Below are positions 1-11,753 of a DNA stretch of 64,000 nt, piece by piece. Under the pieces are notes generated by a model. It did not search any database. It saw nothing but the letters and a program-made list of their open reading frames with translations, and was not told the origin of the DNA. The position numbers were made by a program, and so were the translations under genes. The stretch's first letter is position 1; each line of letters starts with the position of its first letter. The stretch is from Chrysopilus asiliformis (Eukaryota > Arthropoda > Insecta > Diptera > Rhagionidae): the NCBI GenBank assembly GCA_964034945.1, contig OZ035960.1, forward strand, positions 15,069,903 through 15,133,902, written 5' to 3'.

Positions 1-480
1 TGGGACGTGTAAGAGTGGCCGCCGATTCCAAAAACAAGCGCGAAAAACTTTCAAAGTTTGATTCACCGTTACTTCACCGTTACTATAATTGTCAAAATAA
101 TTGAAATCGGTTAATATAAGTAAAAAACTCATGTCTGAGGTATCAAAAAAATTTTAACATACGCTAGCGAAGAAATGTCAAATGTTGTCAAAAGTTTCAT
201 TACAGTCGGGACCCCTCATGAAACTTAATGAATTTTTCACTGGCTATCAAATATGATAGCAATAGCAGTCAATGTGTTAAAATATGCAAATAAGAACGTC
301 AAAAATTTTAGATTATGTATTACATTAGAGTGAAAACTTTTGAAAATCAAATTTTCTGATGTTTTGAAAACACTCAAATGTTATTATAGTCTCAATGCGC
401 TCTACTCATTTATTTTATATCCTTTTATTTAAAATACGTCACTTGGCTTTTCAATCCCCACTTTGGCAAAACTTTTTTGT
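1..480. other. AT-rich sequence with no recognised feature
   Basis: No open frame of note, no inverted or tandem repeat, and no recognisable protein fragment on either strand. Confidence 0.4.
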
Positions 481-489
481 GATTTTTTG

Positions 490-735
490 AATAGAGTTTA
501 GTACCGCCACCACAGTATCTTAGTTTTTACGATAAATTTATATATGTAAAATTTCGAGCCTCTTGCTTAACTTCTTCGAGAGTTATGTCGTTCACGGACG
601 GACAGACGGACAGACAAAATTAAAATCTTTTGTCATCCCGGGAACTTTATGATGTAGGTTATTTTTTAGTTCGATGAGTTACAAATGGTATACTGAATCT
701 AATATGTTACTCTATCATATAGAGTAGAAAAAACA
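490..735 (+). repeat. 3' part of dispersed repeat family B
   Basis: This fragment contains a run of GACGGACAGACA units at about 596-616. It then has text about a glassy 'catcccgggaactttatgatg' style tail, and ends in TATAGAGTA-type sequence near 716-727. The same order of blocks (phrase resembling 'gttcgatgagttacaa', then a TATAGAGTATAAAAAA-like end) recurs at 27105-27180, so this is a 5'-truncated copy of that family. It is non-coding and its class is unknown. Confidence 0.6.
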
Positions 736-756
736 AATCAAAACGTAGATTTTGAT

Positions 757-1345
757 TTTTATACCCTTATGGTGAAACCAAGGGGTATATTAACTTTGCC
801 TTACCGTTTGTAACGCCAAGATCCCGTCATCGCAAAAAAAAATGAATTACACCAGTGTGTTTAGAATGATGAAAAAAGTTGAATTTAGCATGTCCGTCCG
901 TCTGTCTGTCCGTCTGTCCGTCTGTCTGTCCGTCTGTCCGTCCGTCTGTCCGTCTGTCTGTGGCGCGGAATGCGGGCGCACGGATTGAGCTAGAGACTTG
1001 AAATTTTGCGTGGATCCGTTTTTCGTAAAATGCGAGGCTAAGTTCGTTAATGGGCAAAAATGGACCATTAGGGGGGGTACCCCCCATACGAACGAAATCG
1101 TTTTTTGTGAATATCTCAAAAACGGTGCATCTGATCAAAAAAGTCCAAGAACAAAAGTTATTTAGGATATGATTCTACATAAAACTCCTATACATCAAAA
1201 TCCGATTGGAATAAGTTTTAAAAAAATCTTTTTGGAAAGTTTGACTTCAAAGTGGAATTTTGATACGCCGTTCAATTAAATCACCATACGGGTTTTCAAT
1301 AATTGCCAGATTGGCAATTATAGCTTTTGTTATGTTTTATGAAAG
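757..1345 (-). repeat. Dispersed repeat family A, minus-strand copy
   Basis: This is the reverse complement of the repeat at 8390-8885. Shared blocks are the terminal ATACCCTTATGGTGAAACC-like end, a 'cgccaagatcccgt' block, 'aattacaccagtgtgtt', a run of TCTGTCCG units, a GGGGGGTACCCCCC block near 1071-1086, and an end block reading 'gccagattggcaatta'. The short open frames at 827-1138 and 847-1119 arise from the repeat and its TCTGTCCG run, and are not credible genes. The class is unresolved. Confidence 0.75.
893..962. repeat. TCTGTCCG/TCTG microsatellite
   Basis: About 70 bases of TCCGTCTGTCTG-type short tandem units inside family A. The complementary GACGGACAGACG runs sit at the same internal place in the other family A and B copies (about 8738-8763, 25135-25158 and 27023-27035). 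Confidence 0.85.
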
Positions 1346-1721
1346 ATTTTCGTTGCTCAAACTATAGTATATCAAACACCATAAAATTATCAAATATGAC
1401 ATGTCAACTAAAATTCCGCCAATAAAAAAAATTACAAATAAATGGAGTCATATAATTTTTAAAAGCTTGAAATCAGATAACTAAATATGGAAACTCAGTT
1501 CCAAAATGCGTTTTTTTCAGATAAAATCCAAAATCAGTTGTTATGAAGTTTGTAACAAGTTTATGATGTAGATATAGACTTTTGATAAACTGTCAGTCCT
1601 CGATACTGTGAATAACCAACCCTTAGAGCGTCATGTATTGCAATTGGACTTGATTTACACTCAGTAAAAATATGACACGATAAATTCAAACGACAAACGT
1701 TTTGGCTCTCCTTTCGCTACT
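1346..1721. other. No recognised feature
   Basis: AT-rich spacer between repeat family A and the exon-like block. Nothing recognisable on either strand. Confidence 0.4.
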
Positions 1722-2256
1722 TCATTGCTGGAGTTTTGTGATAAATTTTTTTTTATTTTTTTTTGTCTTTGCATGATCTATGAGTATATGCCGAAACCAA
1801 AAGCAAGCATTGAAACAAGAGGAAAAAAAAAACTTTCGTTTGAAAATACATAGAGCGCCCCAGAGTTCGCCTGACAATGGAAAATTTGAAAAGGGGAGCA
1901 TGGAACGTTTTGAGGCTGCAACTTCGTCTGGTCGGATAGTGAATATAAGGAGTACACTTTTGAAGGGTGCGACGCGGTGCGACACCACGGACGGGCAACA
2001 GAAATCCTTCCAATCAATTTCGTTCATCCGCATAATAAATTTCCGATCACACATCTTCCCAATTCCAGTTCCAGATTTAGTGGCACTCAATCGCCTCGCA
2101 ACCCCCAGGATTCCCAGCATTATCCCACCAACCGCTGATGGAGTGACAGCGAATAAGTTTTTTCTACTTGATTTTATTTTAAGGAAAAAATCCCTGTGGC
2201 ATCAGCCCTTAACCATGTTTGATGGGTACTTCGCTTTGGCATCGAATTTTCCATGA
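1722..2256. other. Exon-like open block on both strands, unidentified
   Basis: From about 1845 to 2155 the base composition is markedly less AT-rich than its flanks and both strands stay open: 158 codons on plus (1780-2256) and 132 on minus (1722-2120). The minus reading contains a hydrophobic stretch followed by basic residues (VGGIMLGILGVARRLS), as in a membrane segment with a cytosolic flank. The plus reading is polar. I recognise neither. It could be an exon of an unrecognised gene, a conserved non-coding block, or chance. Confidence 0.25.
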
Positions 2257-2259
2257 TTT

Positions 2260-4490
2260 GAGAAAGGGTTTGAGATTGCATGGTTTCCTAGGAAGAATCC
2301 TATTGACATTTTCTCCTTTCGTTTCTAGAATAGTGCTTTATTCGTTTTTCAATACCATAGAATCTGAAGAAATATTTCCCTATCCGTTCGAGCTTTAAAT
2401 GGAATCAACCCAGGAACCAGATTTTTCCCATCACAATAGAAATTCTAAACTCTAGTTGTGGTTCTGGAACGGCAGGATTGCATCAGCCAACATAGAATGG
2501 ATCATGTGTGTCGTGGCATTTCAATCCGTAACATCATCCTAGATGCAACGGAATTCTATAAATAATGAATCTTCCGAAGCTCATGAGTATATACTTTTTT
2601 GTGGAATATCCTTTTTTTTTGCAGGGACCGTATTTTTTAATAGCATTTGGAGATGTCGAAAATTCTATCACACTAAAATTTTTGGAAACGACCGTTTTTT
2701 AAACTGTACAACTTTTAAATATTCGTTGGGATTGGGTATGTTGCTGTAACCGTTTTCTATTATAAGCGTATTTGTGCACGATTTTGGCCCTAGGTAAGCC
2801 AGTTATACGGAGAAAGGATTGGTTCAATTTTTCCTATTTTCGGGCGGTTCTGGATAAAAGCCTATTTTGTGCCAAATTTCAACTTTCCACCTCAATTAGT
2901 TTTCAAATGTTTTTGTATAAAAAATTCAACATAATATCCAAATTTTCACCATATGTGGTTTAATTACTATATTAGAAAGGTATCATCAACGCTAGGTGAA
3001 ATAAGGCATGTTTTAACACGTTAACTGCCACGCCAGAAATTGGCAAAGGACTCGTGAGACCATATCTCACTTTCCTGGATTTGAATTACCGTGAGTTTAT
3101 ATTTATCATTGTTGCTTCTGGAAACTTTCGTTGTACTGAAAATGGCTTCGCCGTATGTGCCTCACTCGTCACAGCCATTTAAAAATTTCTACAGAAAAAG
3201 TTTTACAATATTTATGGATTAACTTCATTTGCCATCTGTAAAAGAATTATAGATTGAAAATTTTAATGTACACATGATTGCTATTGTTTTTTTTTTGTGA
3301 AACTCAAATATGGTCGAATGACTACAAATAATTAACCTCATCGACGAAACCTTAAACGTAAATTAAATTTTATCGAAAATTTTATGACATGCTCGTAATG
3401 GGGACAAAAACAGCGTCTATCGTAATAATTATTAATATTATATTCTCTTATATGAGTAGTTATGCAAACGAATATTTTTATTTAAAAAAAAAACCATAAT
3501 TGATTGGTTCGTTTTTAAACTGCAAATGTCGGTAAAATAAACATCAATATTGCCATAAATTTTATTATAATATGAACGAGCACTGGAGAAAATTGGCGAA
3601 TTGTACAATATATTGATGTTCCAGAATGGAATCTATATGGGATTCTACACACATACCAAATGGACCTTATTCTATTCCCCATACTCAGAATTTCATCACA
3701 ATTTGGGTTGATCCTTTCAATCAGACAATTTTGTTAATGCATTCGCCAAGGTTGATTGGTATTAAAATTTTTTTTTTCGAGATTCATATGTGATTTTTGC
3801 TGATGGGTATGTAGCCGTACGTTGAAGTTTCGTCACACGGTACAGGTAATTCGATGATTTATTTTTTGAAAATTCAGAATAAATAAATGTCGCTCTCCTC
3901 CGATGGTTTCACTGTGTTGGATGTCTGCAATGTTTCAACCAAATATTATTAAAATTCAAAATTATAGTCACTGGAAAATGTTTTGGATGAAATTTTAAAG
4001 TATTTCAAGTATTGATAGAAGTTGTCGATTATGGAAACATAATTTTGCCCTTTGAGACAGTCTAGATATGAAGACCGATTAAAATCATGTTATTTACTTT
4101 ACTATTAACTTTAATAAAATAACGAAATTTAAATTGGTTAATTATAGTATTTGATTAAATCTCAATTAATTATAGTATTTGATTAAATTTAAGGTATTTT
4201 CGAATATTTTGTTTACAGTAAAGTCTTTAATATAGCCTGTGGGTCATTCGGTAGACGCATTTCGAGGTTAAAAAATTTATTGGGATTCAAGAAAATCACG
4301 ATTTTTTAAAAATACATTTCAGACGTTTCCTTTTTCACAAATGCTGAGAATCGTTCTTCTGGATTTGTTCGTTTTTCAAATAATTCTGGAGCTTTTTTTT
4401 ATTCTTGTGGTTATGAAATTCGATTTCCAAACCGAATCGAAAATTTCGAGTATCAAAAATATGATTTGTTCACGAATTTATAGAAACCGA
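2260..4490. other. Long AT-rich stretch with no recognised gene
   Basis: The short open frames here (for example 2543-2749 and 2772-2963) have no domain, compositional or neighbour support. A 28-bp direct duplication of a TTAATTATAGTATTTGATTA unit lies at about 4137-4190. A TTAACTGCCACGCC motif near 3019 resembles the end of a small piggyBac-like element, but no partner end was found. Confidence 0.4.
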
Positions 4491-4493
4491 AAA

Positions 4494-4927
4494 AAGGGCC
4501 AAACATATGACGGCAGCAACTGCGACTGCGGCGTCGACTGCGACGTCATTTTGGGCGTCGAAAAGTCGAGTGGAACACATGCATGAAACTCGACGTCGGG
4601 CAGCGTTCCAACAACAACAAATTTGACATTTCTGAATCGTGTTTGCAAGATATAAAAAATGATTGTTCTGTACGATAATTTTCAAAAATTGATGTTAATT
4701 GTGTGCGCGTTTTTGCATTATTATAATGTTATTATTAATTAATGTTATTATATTGCACAAAACACTTTTGACGTTCAATTTTTACATATCGGTGTTGTCA
4801 GTCCTCATTTTCTCTAAAATTTTCGGTGGCACCCCCACGACGACGGCGTCGAATTTAGAAATTTTGCTAAATTTATTTTGAAGCCGAAGTCGCAGTCTCA
4901 GTTGCTGCCGTCATCTGTTTGGCCCTT
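4494..4927. mobile_element. MITE with AAGGGCCAAACA termini
   Basis: The left end (AAGGGCCAAACATATGACGG) and the reverse complement of the right end (AAGGGCCAAACAGATGACGG) match with one difference, and the match continues through a GCAGCAACTG block into GACTGCG. No transposase is encoded. I could not define a clear target-site duplication, so the superfamily is open. The frames at 4341-4586 and 4470-4685 lie across its left end and are not gene candidates. Confidence 0.75.
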
Positions 4928-5035
4928 GATTCGCAAATCAATTTATTTTTTTTAAGAGTGTCCGGAAAATGAATGGAAATAAAAATACACATTATTGATT
5001 TTTGATCTAAATATAAGAAAAGCTATAAATACCAA

Positions 5036-5580
5036 AGGCCAATCGTAAAATACTTAATATGAGGGTAGACAATTTTTTTCTATGAAAAAAATCCATTTGT
5101 ATGGTAGAGAGGGGCAGGATTGGTCCGAATGGATTTTGATGTATGGAACGGTTATGTAAAATCATATTTTACAAACATTTCGTCTTTATAAATTATTCTA
5201 TACGATGCACCGTTTTCGAGAAAACAGAATAAAAACAATGTTTAATTGATATGGGAGAGGGGGAATGGAGTGGTCCAACTAGAATTTTATGTATATATAA
5301 GTTCTGTAAAATCATATTCTAAACATATTTTACCGTCGTAAATTTTTCAATAGGATTCACAGTTTTCGAGAAATTTGCAAAAAAAAACTTTTGCGTTTGT
5401 ATAAGGTAGGGGGGAAGGAATTTTCCTACTTTGTCCGTTCAAGAACTCAGCCTAGCTACTAACGAAACTATACAAAATATCAAGTCTCTAGCTCAATCCT
5501 TTCGGAAGTTATGGTGTTTACGGACAGAAAGACGGACTGACATGCGGAAATCAAAATCTTAACGATGATTTCGGGCATCA
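5036..5580 (+). repeat. Dispersed repeat family B copy
   Basis: Aligns by eye with 26535-27060. Both have a start block 'ccaatcgt(c)aaatactc', two phrases close to 'attttgatgtatgg', two 'gttttcgagaaaa' blocks, a 'tttgtatggg' block, 'caagt(t/c)tctagct(c/g)aatcc', 'agttatggtgt', and GACGGAC-type units followed by ACATGCGAAA-type sequence. It is non-coding. The internal near-repetition suggests the unit itself arose by tandem duplication. Confidence 0.7.
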
Positions 5581-5744
5581 AATTTGATTCGAAATATTAG
5601 TAATTTTAACGGAAATTTTCCTAGGAAATAGGAAAAGGTTCCGTTATATAGGAGCTGAAAAATCGTGGTGGAGAGTGGTCCATATTGCGGCACCATACCC
5701 ATACCTATATAGGTACATTTAATACTCTGCTTATTTTTCCCAAG

Positions 5745-6235
5745 AAACAATTTGTAACCGTGGTTACAAAACAACCTTCAATTTAGGTTACAATTTGGTT
5801 ACATTTTAAATGGTTTCCGAATAAACCCGCCAAAAACGGTTATTTTGAAACCAGGGCACGAATCAGGTATTCCGACACGTCTCTGTCTTTCGACTTCGAC
5901 GCAGCTTTTAACTCTTGACTTCGCCACATCTGCAGCTTGAAATTTCGCGGAATCATCACTATGAATCGAAACGTGATTCTGACTGTCACTCCAGGAAATT
6001 TGAAGCTGCTGATATGGCGAAGTCAAGAGTCAAAAGCTGCGTCGAAGTCGAAAGACAGAGACGCGTCGAGATACATGATTCCAGCCCAGCATTTAAATAG
6101 GGTTTCTGAAACGTTTCTGAAATGTTACAGAAACCAAATGTGAAACTTTGGAGTTTTGTTACCATGGTTTCAAATACGTTTCTTAACCGGAATGTAACCT
6201 CAAATTGTTACTTTGGTTAGAAGTCGGCTAAAAAA
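5745..6235 (+). repeat. Dispersed repeat family D copy, interrupted by a foldback MITE
   Basis: The start AACAATTTGTAACCGTGGTT, with later 'aatttaggtta' and 'ggttattttgaaa' blocks, matches the repeat at 18655-18970. The foldback element at 5854-6087 sits inside it, between a GGTTATTTTGAAACC block and an ATTTAAATAGGG block. The right part repeats related TTACC/GGTTAC words in inverted orientation. Confidence 0.6.
5854..6087. mobile_element. Foldback MITE family C, copy 1 (234 bp)
   Basis: Nearly the whole element is an inverted repeat. The left arm runs GGGCACGAATC, then CGACACGTCTCTGTCTTTCG, GACTTCGACGCAGC and CTCTTGACTTCGCC; the right arm carries the reverse complement in the reverse order. 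It is the same length as the copy at 60226-60459. The open frames in this interval on both strands (5799-6143) are products of the palindrome and encode the same peptide words in both directions. No transposase is present and the target duplication is unclear. Confidence 0.85.
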
Positions 6236-6239
6236 ATAA

Positions 6240-7688
6240 GCATATTAATTTATAATGTTTATAATGAGACATTCGAATAATTCTGACATATCTGTAATTT
6301 TTATTGCCGCGGAATTTTAACTAATTTTTAAATTATTATATAAACTGCATATTTTATATAAGATTTTAAAAAAGGCATTTTCTGAAGAAAAACTTTTTCA
6401 TTGTTTTTTTCCATTTCAGTTTTGTTGCTGTTGTTTTTCTTGGTGAAAGCAACCCTCAAGTATACAAAAAACCTATTTTAACATCAATGCCTTTATCATT
6501 TTCAATTCCCTTCAAAGTACATCGCTCCCATAATCATTGTCATCGTTGGTGTCCTCATCATTGTCGTTTTGTCTCGAGATAGAGTACAGCGCCCGGATAT
6601 GCCAGGATATGAGCATCTTGTAGACCTCTTGAGTATCATTTTTAAGTCATCACTTCATCTCTTTTGTTCTCTTTGTCTCCCGCAAAAAAGAAGAAAACCT
6701 TAAGCGAAACAAGAAAAAAAATTTTGTCGCTTAAACTGGGATAAGAGTCTGGAATGGGTGGATAACAAACAAAAAAAAAAAGATACAACACTAAACAGGA
6801 GTACATTTCCCGATGCTATCCTTTTCTAGTGCTAGATACTTAACCAAAAAAAGAACAACATTTCTCCCACACATCTTACCCTGCACCACAATTTATCCGA
6901 CTTACCGATCGTTTCATATCCTCAAACACTTTGAGCATGGGAAAAAATTTCACTCGTAAAATGTATACAAGGATTTCACCACCTCCAAATCCAGTTTCCA
7001 CTATGTCAGATACAACTTCCATGTACGAGTATCAATCCCTAATTTCGCATATAAAGCGCCGGGAAAGCTAAACGAACAATATTCATGTAATCTAAGTGAA
7101 CCAACCAAAAGAAATCCTGTTTCGTACATACGCGAACTTTTTTTTTATATATATTTTTCTAAGGACAAAAAGAAAAAAAAAATCACCGTTGTTGAAGAGG
7201 AGGAAAAATTGTTTCAAAGTTTTAGCTTATCGATAGATTTTGATCGCGATTGATACATTTTGGCAAATTTTATGTCTTGTTATCACGATATGAAATTGAG
7301 CAAATATTCACGTAAGGAGAAAGTTCCTTATTGCCTGGCTTCGCGACAGTCGATTTCTTCCACGAAAGTTTCCGTGGGATATTTTTTTTTGTCCTTAAGT
7401 TTGACTTGAGTTTATTATTGAATTTTTAAGTAGGATAATTGACCAATTTTCTGGTATTATGTTTCGTTGAAAATCATTCATCTAGAGTAATTGTTATTTA
7501 CGGGACCAACAAATTTCATTTTATGGGTACTTGTCGAAAAAAGTTTTTTTTTTCATTCTGAAACTCAACATTTTCTAGGCACACGAAAATAAGTATTCTT
7601 TTGATTTCTTCTATGCAACTACTGCAATAAAATGAATATTGATGAATATTTATGATATTTAAGCTTCAAATAAAATCGTTTATGTTTC
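6240..7688. other. No recognised gene
   Basis: AT-rich with poly-A and poly-T runs. I found no domain-bearing frame and no repeat with defined ends. Confidence 0.4.
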
Positions 7689-7691
7689 TTA

Positions 7692-7905
7692 GGCACCGTT
7701 TACATCTGACACCATATTCCGTATATTTTATTCTGCGACAATCAATTCACATTTGACAACCGTTTCCCGAAAGGTATTCCTGAAAGACGCCGAAACTTGA
7801 TTTTTTTTCATATAAAACTGTCGGAAAAAATTCAAATTTTGACAATTTTTGCTAGTGAATTTATTCTGCGATAGATAGATAAAAATCGCGTAATCAATTC
7901 TGAAT
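7692..7905. mobile_element. Fragment of a TTA-type MITE (family of 34543-34925)
   Basis: A left end of TTA followed by GGCACCGTTTACATCTGACA resembles the ends of the element at 34543-34925 (AGCCACGTTTACACCTG, and on the other end a reverse complement containing GTTTACCTCTGACAC). Further shared blocks are 'attttattctgcga' and 'gaatttattctgcgatag'. No matching right end was found, so I treat it as a truncated copy. Confidence 0.5.
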
Positions 7906-8389
7906 GAAACTCGAAGAGAAATTCAAGAAAAAGCCATAAGTGTCCTTATCACCGGTATGTGAATATTTTTTAAGTTACTTGGCGAAAATCATTTGCTAGA
8001 ATAGTATAACTATGTGCGGTCATTGCAGCCTGGTAAGAGTGGGGCCTTATCACGGTATAATGACCGTGGGACCTTATTGACTTTACTGGTAAACAAGTTC
8101 CTTACTAATTGATTATAGGCTCTCTACTCAGTAAACGTTGTAGAATTTAATTTTTAGTGGTGACGTTTATTATTCGAGTGTTTGAAAGCATAAAAATAAT
8201 AGACGAAAGTGAAAATCGCGACTTTTTCGATTTTCGTGGAAGTTAACGTAGTTTTAGCTTATGATAAAAACCAAGAACGGTAAGACAAAACTCCATAAAT
8301 CAGTGTGTATGAAAATCCTTACCTTTTTATAATCATTGATAAACAACTCGCTTATAAAGACATTCCTCTTACAACAACACATTTTAAAC

Positions 8390-8885
8390 ATAACAAAAGC
8401 TATAATTGCCAATCTGGCAATCATTGGAGACCCGTATGGTGATATTCGTACCAAAATTCCACTTTAAAGTCTAACTTTCCAATAAGATTTTTTAAAATTT
8501 ATTCCAATCGGATTTTGATGTATGGGAGTTTTATGTAGAATCATATCCTAAAGAACTTTTCTTCTTGCACTTTTTTGATAAGATGCACCGTTTTTGAGAT
8601 ATTTATAAAAAACGTTTTCGTTCGTATGGGGGGTACCCCCCCTAATGGTCCATTTTTGCCCATTAACGAACTTAGCCTTGCATTTTACGAAAAACGAATC
8701 TGCGTAAAATTTCAAGTCTCTAGCTTGAACGGACAGAACGGACGGACAGACGGACGGACGGACATAAAAAAATTCATTTTTTTTTATCATTCTAAACACA
8801 CTGGTGTAATTCATTTTTTTGTGTGATAACGGGATCTTGGCGTTACAAATCTATACCCTTCGGTTTCACCATACGGGTATAAAAA
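8390..8885 (+). repeat. Dispersed repeat family A, plus-strand copy
   Basis: The opposite-orientation partner of 757-1345, with the same landmarks in reverse order, including the GGGGGGTACCCCCC palindrome near 8627-8641, the GACGGACAGACGGACGGACG run, and a terminal CCATACGGGTATAAAAA block. The frames at 8254-8454, 8548-8814 and 8575-8826 are repeat-derived. Confidence 0.75.
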
Positions 8886-8897
8886 CCCGGAACTATA

Positions 8898-9370
8898 ATG
8901 TATTTTACCTCGCTTATAAGCCACCGTCTTAAAGTAAAAACTCTCATATAAGCAAGGAAAATTATTTGCCGAATTCTGTTAATTATCCATAAATGAACTC
9001 GCTTATAAGCAAAAAATTTTACTCGTTTCAGATTTGACTATAATTAGAGTGACTATACATATAATATTAGAGTCCATCGTGAAAACCATGTCCGGTGAAA
9101 TTTCCAATTTTTTTTGTTTATTATCGTAGGTTTGAATGAAAAAGGTTTTAGTCGATTAATTTAAGTAGAGTTTGAAAAAGTTATAAATGTAATAAATTTG
9201 TTTTTATATAGGTCTTTTATTTTCAAGAGAACCTGCGTCAAAGTAATTTTGTGCAAAAAAGCGCGGCCCGCAAATATGCAATCGGTTGCTTCCGTTTATA
9301 AGGAAACCCGCTTAATAAATATGAAAAATGCTGCCAAATTGAGATTGCTTGTAAGCGGGTTTTACTGTTT
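8898..9370. mobile_element. Possible pogo/Tigger-like MITE
   Basis: The left end contains TTTTACCTCGCTTATAAGCC and the right end reads GCTTGTAAGCGGGTTTTACTG, whose reverse complement is CAGTAAAACCCGCTTACAAGC. CAGTAAAACC ends with CGCTTATAAG words recall pogo/Tigger-type ends. CGCTTATAAG words recur internally. The match is imperfect and I could not confirm a TA duplication. Confidence 0.35.
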
Positions 9371-9654
9371 ATAAAAGAAGCAAGTAATAACGCTTCAGGG
9401 TCTGTCCATATATAATGTCATGTATTTAGAGAAGGAAGGGCAATGTTTCGGCTAAAAATCACAAAAAAGGATTGGATAGTGTATGGAGAAGGAGGAAGAG
9501 GAGCGGGAGGGGGTTCGAAAAGACAAAATTTAGCATGACGTTTTTTGGTGTGACCTTAACCAATTCGCTGCCACCGAGTGAAAAAAAAACTCCATCCACA
9601 GTCCTGGATGTTAATTTCATAATTTTTTGTAGATACAAAAAGTTTCATAAAGTG

Positions 9655-10472
9655 GGGCACACATCTATCAGTTTTCGGTCAGTCGCGACTGTTACGGCTA
9701 TTGTCAGTTTTCCATAACTTTTTTACATCTAGTTATGCGTTCACATCTATCAGTTGCAAGTGACAGTTTTTTGTGAAAAGTATCCATTCATTTTGATGGC
9801 AGAATTCAAACAGTGAGGATGAATAATGAAGAGAGAGCGTGTTTATGCATTATTATTGCATTAAGCCTAGTACGCAGTTCGAGTAAAATGAAATTTTCCA
9901 TACAAATTTAACACTGCGCTTAAATTTAACCTCAGAAATTTTACCAAGCGGTACGCAGTTCGCTGGTAAAATGATGTGAAAAACTCATGTTGCAATGTTG
10001 CCTCACTAGTTGGCGTAGAAAGTCTCCACTTGATTTTACCAGCATTTTAACTGTTCGGTACATTAAATTCGAGGTAAAAATTTGACAGATGAAAATAATA
10101 GAGGTTCTGTTTCCAGTTTTCTTAACGAGTGTGGTTTTTTAATTGTGTGTGCTCGGCTGTCAATGTTTTTTCTCCACAAACAGTTTTTACTTCGGTTTTA
10201 ATGTGCCAATTTGGAGACCGCGTTAAAATTTCATTTTACTCGAACTGCATACTAGGCTTTAAGTTCAAAAAATAAAATTTGGTTCTGTTCTGATGCGATA
10301 CGGCTGACGCGAAAGTTCACACTAATCAGTTGGCCATCCGTTTTTAAAAAAAAACTGATTTGCCCACAAATTTTTTCGAGTTGCCCATCAGTTGTCTGAT
10401 TTTACGTTCACACCAATCAGTTTCCCATCAGTTTCCCAAAAACTGATGGAAAACTGATAGATGTGTAGCCTA
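9655..10472. mobile_element. MITE with ACACATCTATCAGTTTTC ends, carrying a nested element
   Basis: The left end GGGGCACACATCTATCAG is matched by the reverse complement of the right end, GGCTACACATCTATCAG, and the inverted match extends through AGTTTTCC. Internal CATCAGTTT/ATCAGTTG words repeat. The element is interrupted by the complete 395-bp MITE at 9864-10258. No coding capacity is seen, and the frame at 9472-9717 crosses its edge. Confidence 0.7.
9864..10258. mobile_element. PIF/Harbinger (Tourist)-like MITE with TTA duplication
   Basis: The left end is AGCCTAGTACGCAGTTCGAG and the reverse complement of the right end is AGCCTAGTATGCAGTTCGAG. The inverted match continues through TAAAATGAAATTT. 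It is flanked on both sides by TTA (9861-9863 and 10259-10261). A three-base TTA/TAA duplication with short G/C-rich ends is the hallmark of PIF/Harbinger non-autonomous elements. It is nested within the element at 9655-10472. Confidence 0.85.
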
Positions 10473-10474
10473 CT

Positions 10475-11470
10475 TAAGTGAGAAATTTTTTTTTGGTAAT
10501 ACAACAACGAGAATCTGGTTAGCTGATATTTAATAACGCTTTTATTACATTACCGTGTATTTTGTCGATCAGATATTTTCAGTCGAATGTAATAAATTTT
10601 GTTGTTAGAAACTCAAGTTTCCAACTCCAACTAGTATTTTAAATTCTTTTTACTTTATGTATTCGACTCGCATTAAAAAGATATCCAATGACCGAATTTG
10701 TGTAATGGAAATGGGCTAAAATTCGATAATATCTTTAAAATGTTTTTTTTTCTTTGGAAATTAAAAGTAAATGTTTTGTTAATGGTTTTGTTTATGCTTT
10801 AGACATTAAAAATATTTTTGTGTTACATCAGATATCAGCTCTATGGCCTATATAAAAATATGATCTATCTTCAATCATTCTGTTGTCAGTTTCATGGCTT
10901 TTTTATGTAAATAACTTCTGAAAAAGTAACGCCTCGGCTCGAAATTATCGAAAGTAAGCACCTTTTTTTTTTGTATTTTACCCGGAATTTATCAATTTCA
11001 CCTAAAAACAAAACAAAAAAAAAAAAGAACAAGCAAAAAAATTGAGAAAAAATGATAAAAAGGGAGGTGAGATTGGGAACAAGGGAAAAAAGATTTCAAG
11101 TGTTATGTATTTATTTATTTTCGAAGGAAAGTTCATTAAAAATTATCATCCTTCTTCATTGCGGGAAAGTCACCCTCTTGTTGTTTTTGCTGGGGGGTTT
11201 TTTTTCGTGCTAAGCTTTTACTACCATCTTCTACTTATAAAATATAGACACATACGTATATAAAATCCATTGTCTTATCATGATTAGTCCTTTTTAATCG
11301 ACAAATATATACTGGTCCTGCTTCAGCACTGATTCCACTAAATTAAGTCTTGAGAGCCTTTCAAAGATGCTTTGACATTTTCTTTTCGGATATTTCGGGC
11401 GCACTTTTTTCAACTGCTTTTTACATTGTAGATTTTTTTTCTCTAAGGGGGCAGGGGAGCAGAAGGACAT
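10475..11470. other. No recognised gene
   Basis: AT-rich spacer with several A and T homopolymers (for example near 10960 and 11020). The frame at 11042-11263 has no supporting features. Confidence 0.4.
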
Positions 11471-11477
11471 AAGGTTT

Positions 11478-11753
11478 TTATCTTCGGGTATACAGCCGAA
11501 GATGACTTTTGGGTTTAATGGGCCCCGTTAAAGGTTTCTCAACCGTGACTTTGGGAAGTTCTTCTGATAGCCCGTCGAATATAGCCGAATCCAACGAAGG
11601 GAAATTGAGGAATTGGGTGGGTACAGGTAGGGTGTCGGCAACACTGAGTAGTTTGGTTGGGCTTATAATAAAAGGTGTGTCGTCATAATGTGCGCCTTTG
11701 ATTAGCTTTTCATAGTGAAACTTCATAAAATGACGGAAATTAAACGGCCGCAT
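11478..11753 (-). CDS. Candidate small gene or terminal exon, 91 aa, unknown function
   Basis: On the minus strand an ATG at 11753 opens 91 codons ending in TAA at 11478. The composition differs from the neighbouring AT-rich frames: it uses all codon types, has an internal run rich in P, S, T and L (SPTKLLSVADTLPVPTQF), and ends in a basic tail (KPKSHLRLYTRR). The N-terminus (MRPFNFRHFMKFHYEKLIKG) is basic and aromatic. The same frame stays open upstream for roughly 30 more codons without another Met (including SVNVYRFKCG), so this may be a last exon rather than a complete gene. I recognise no domain and no signal peptide or membrane segment. It is the best host-gene candidate in the window. 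Confidence 0.5.
   Translation of the reverse strand: MRPFNFRHFMKFHYEKLIKGAHYDDTPFIISPTKLLSVADTLPVPTQFLNFPSLDSAIFDGLSEELPKVTVEKPLTGPIKPKSHLRLYTRR

Noticed and set aside
5799..6143. Overlapping frames on both strands with shared peptide words (VKSCVEVERQRRV)
   Set aside because: They result from the foldback MITE, whose arms encode the same words in each direction. The same occurs at 60204-60625.
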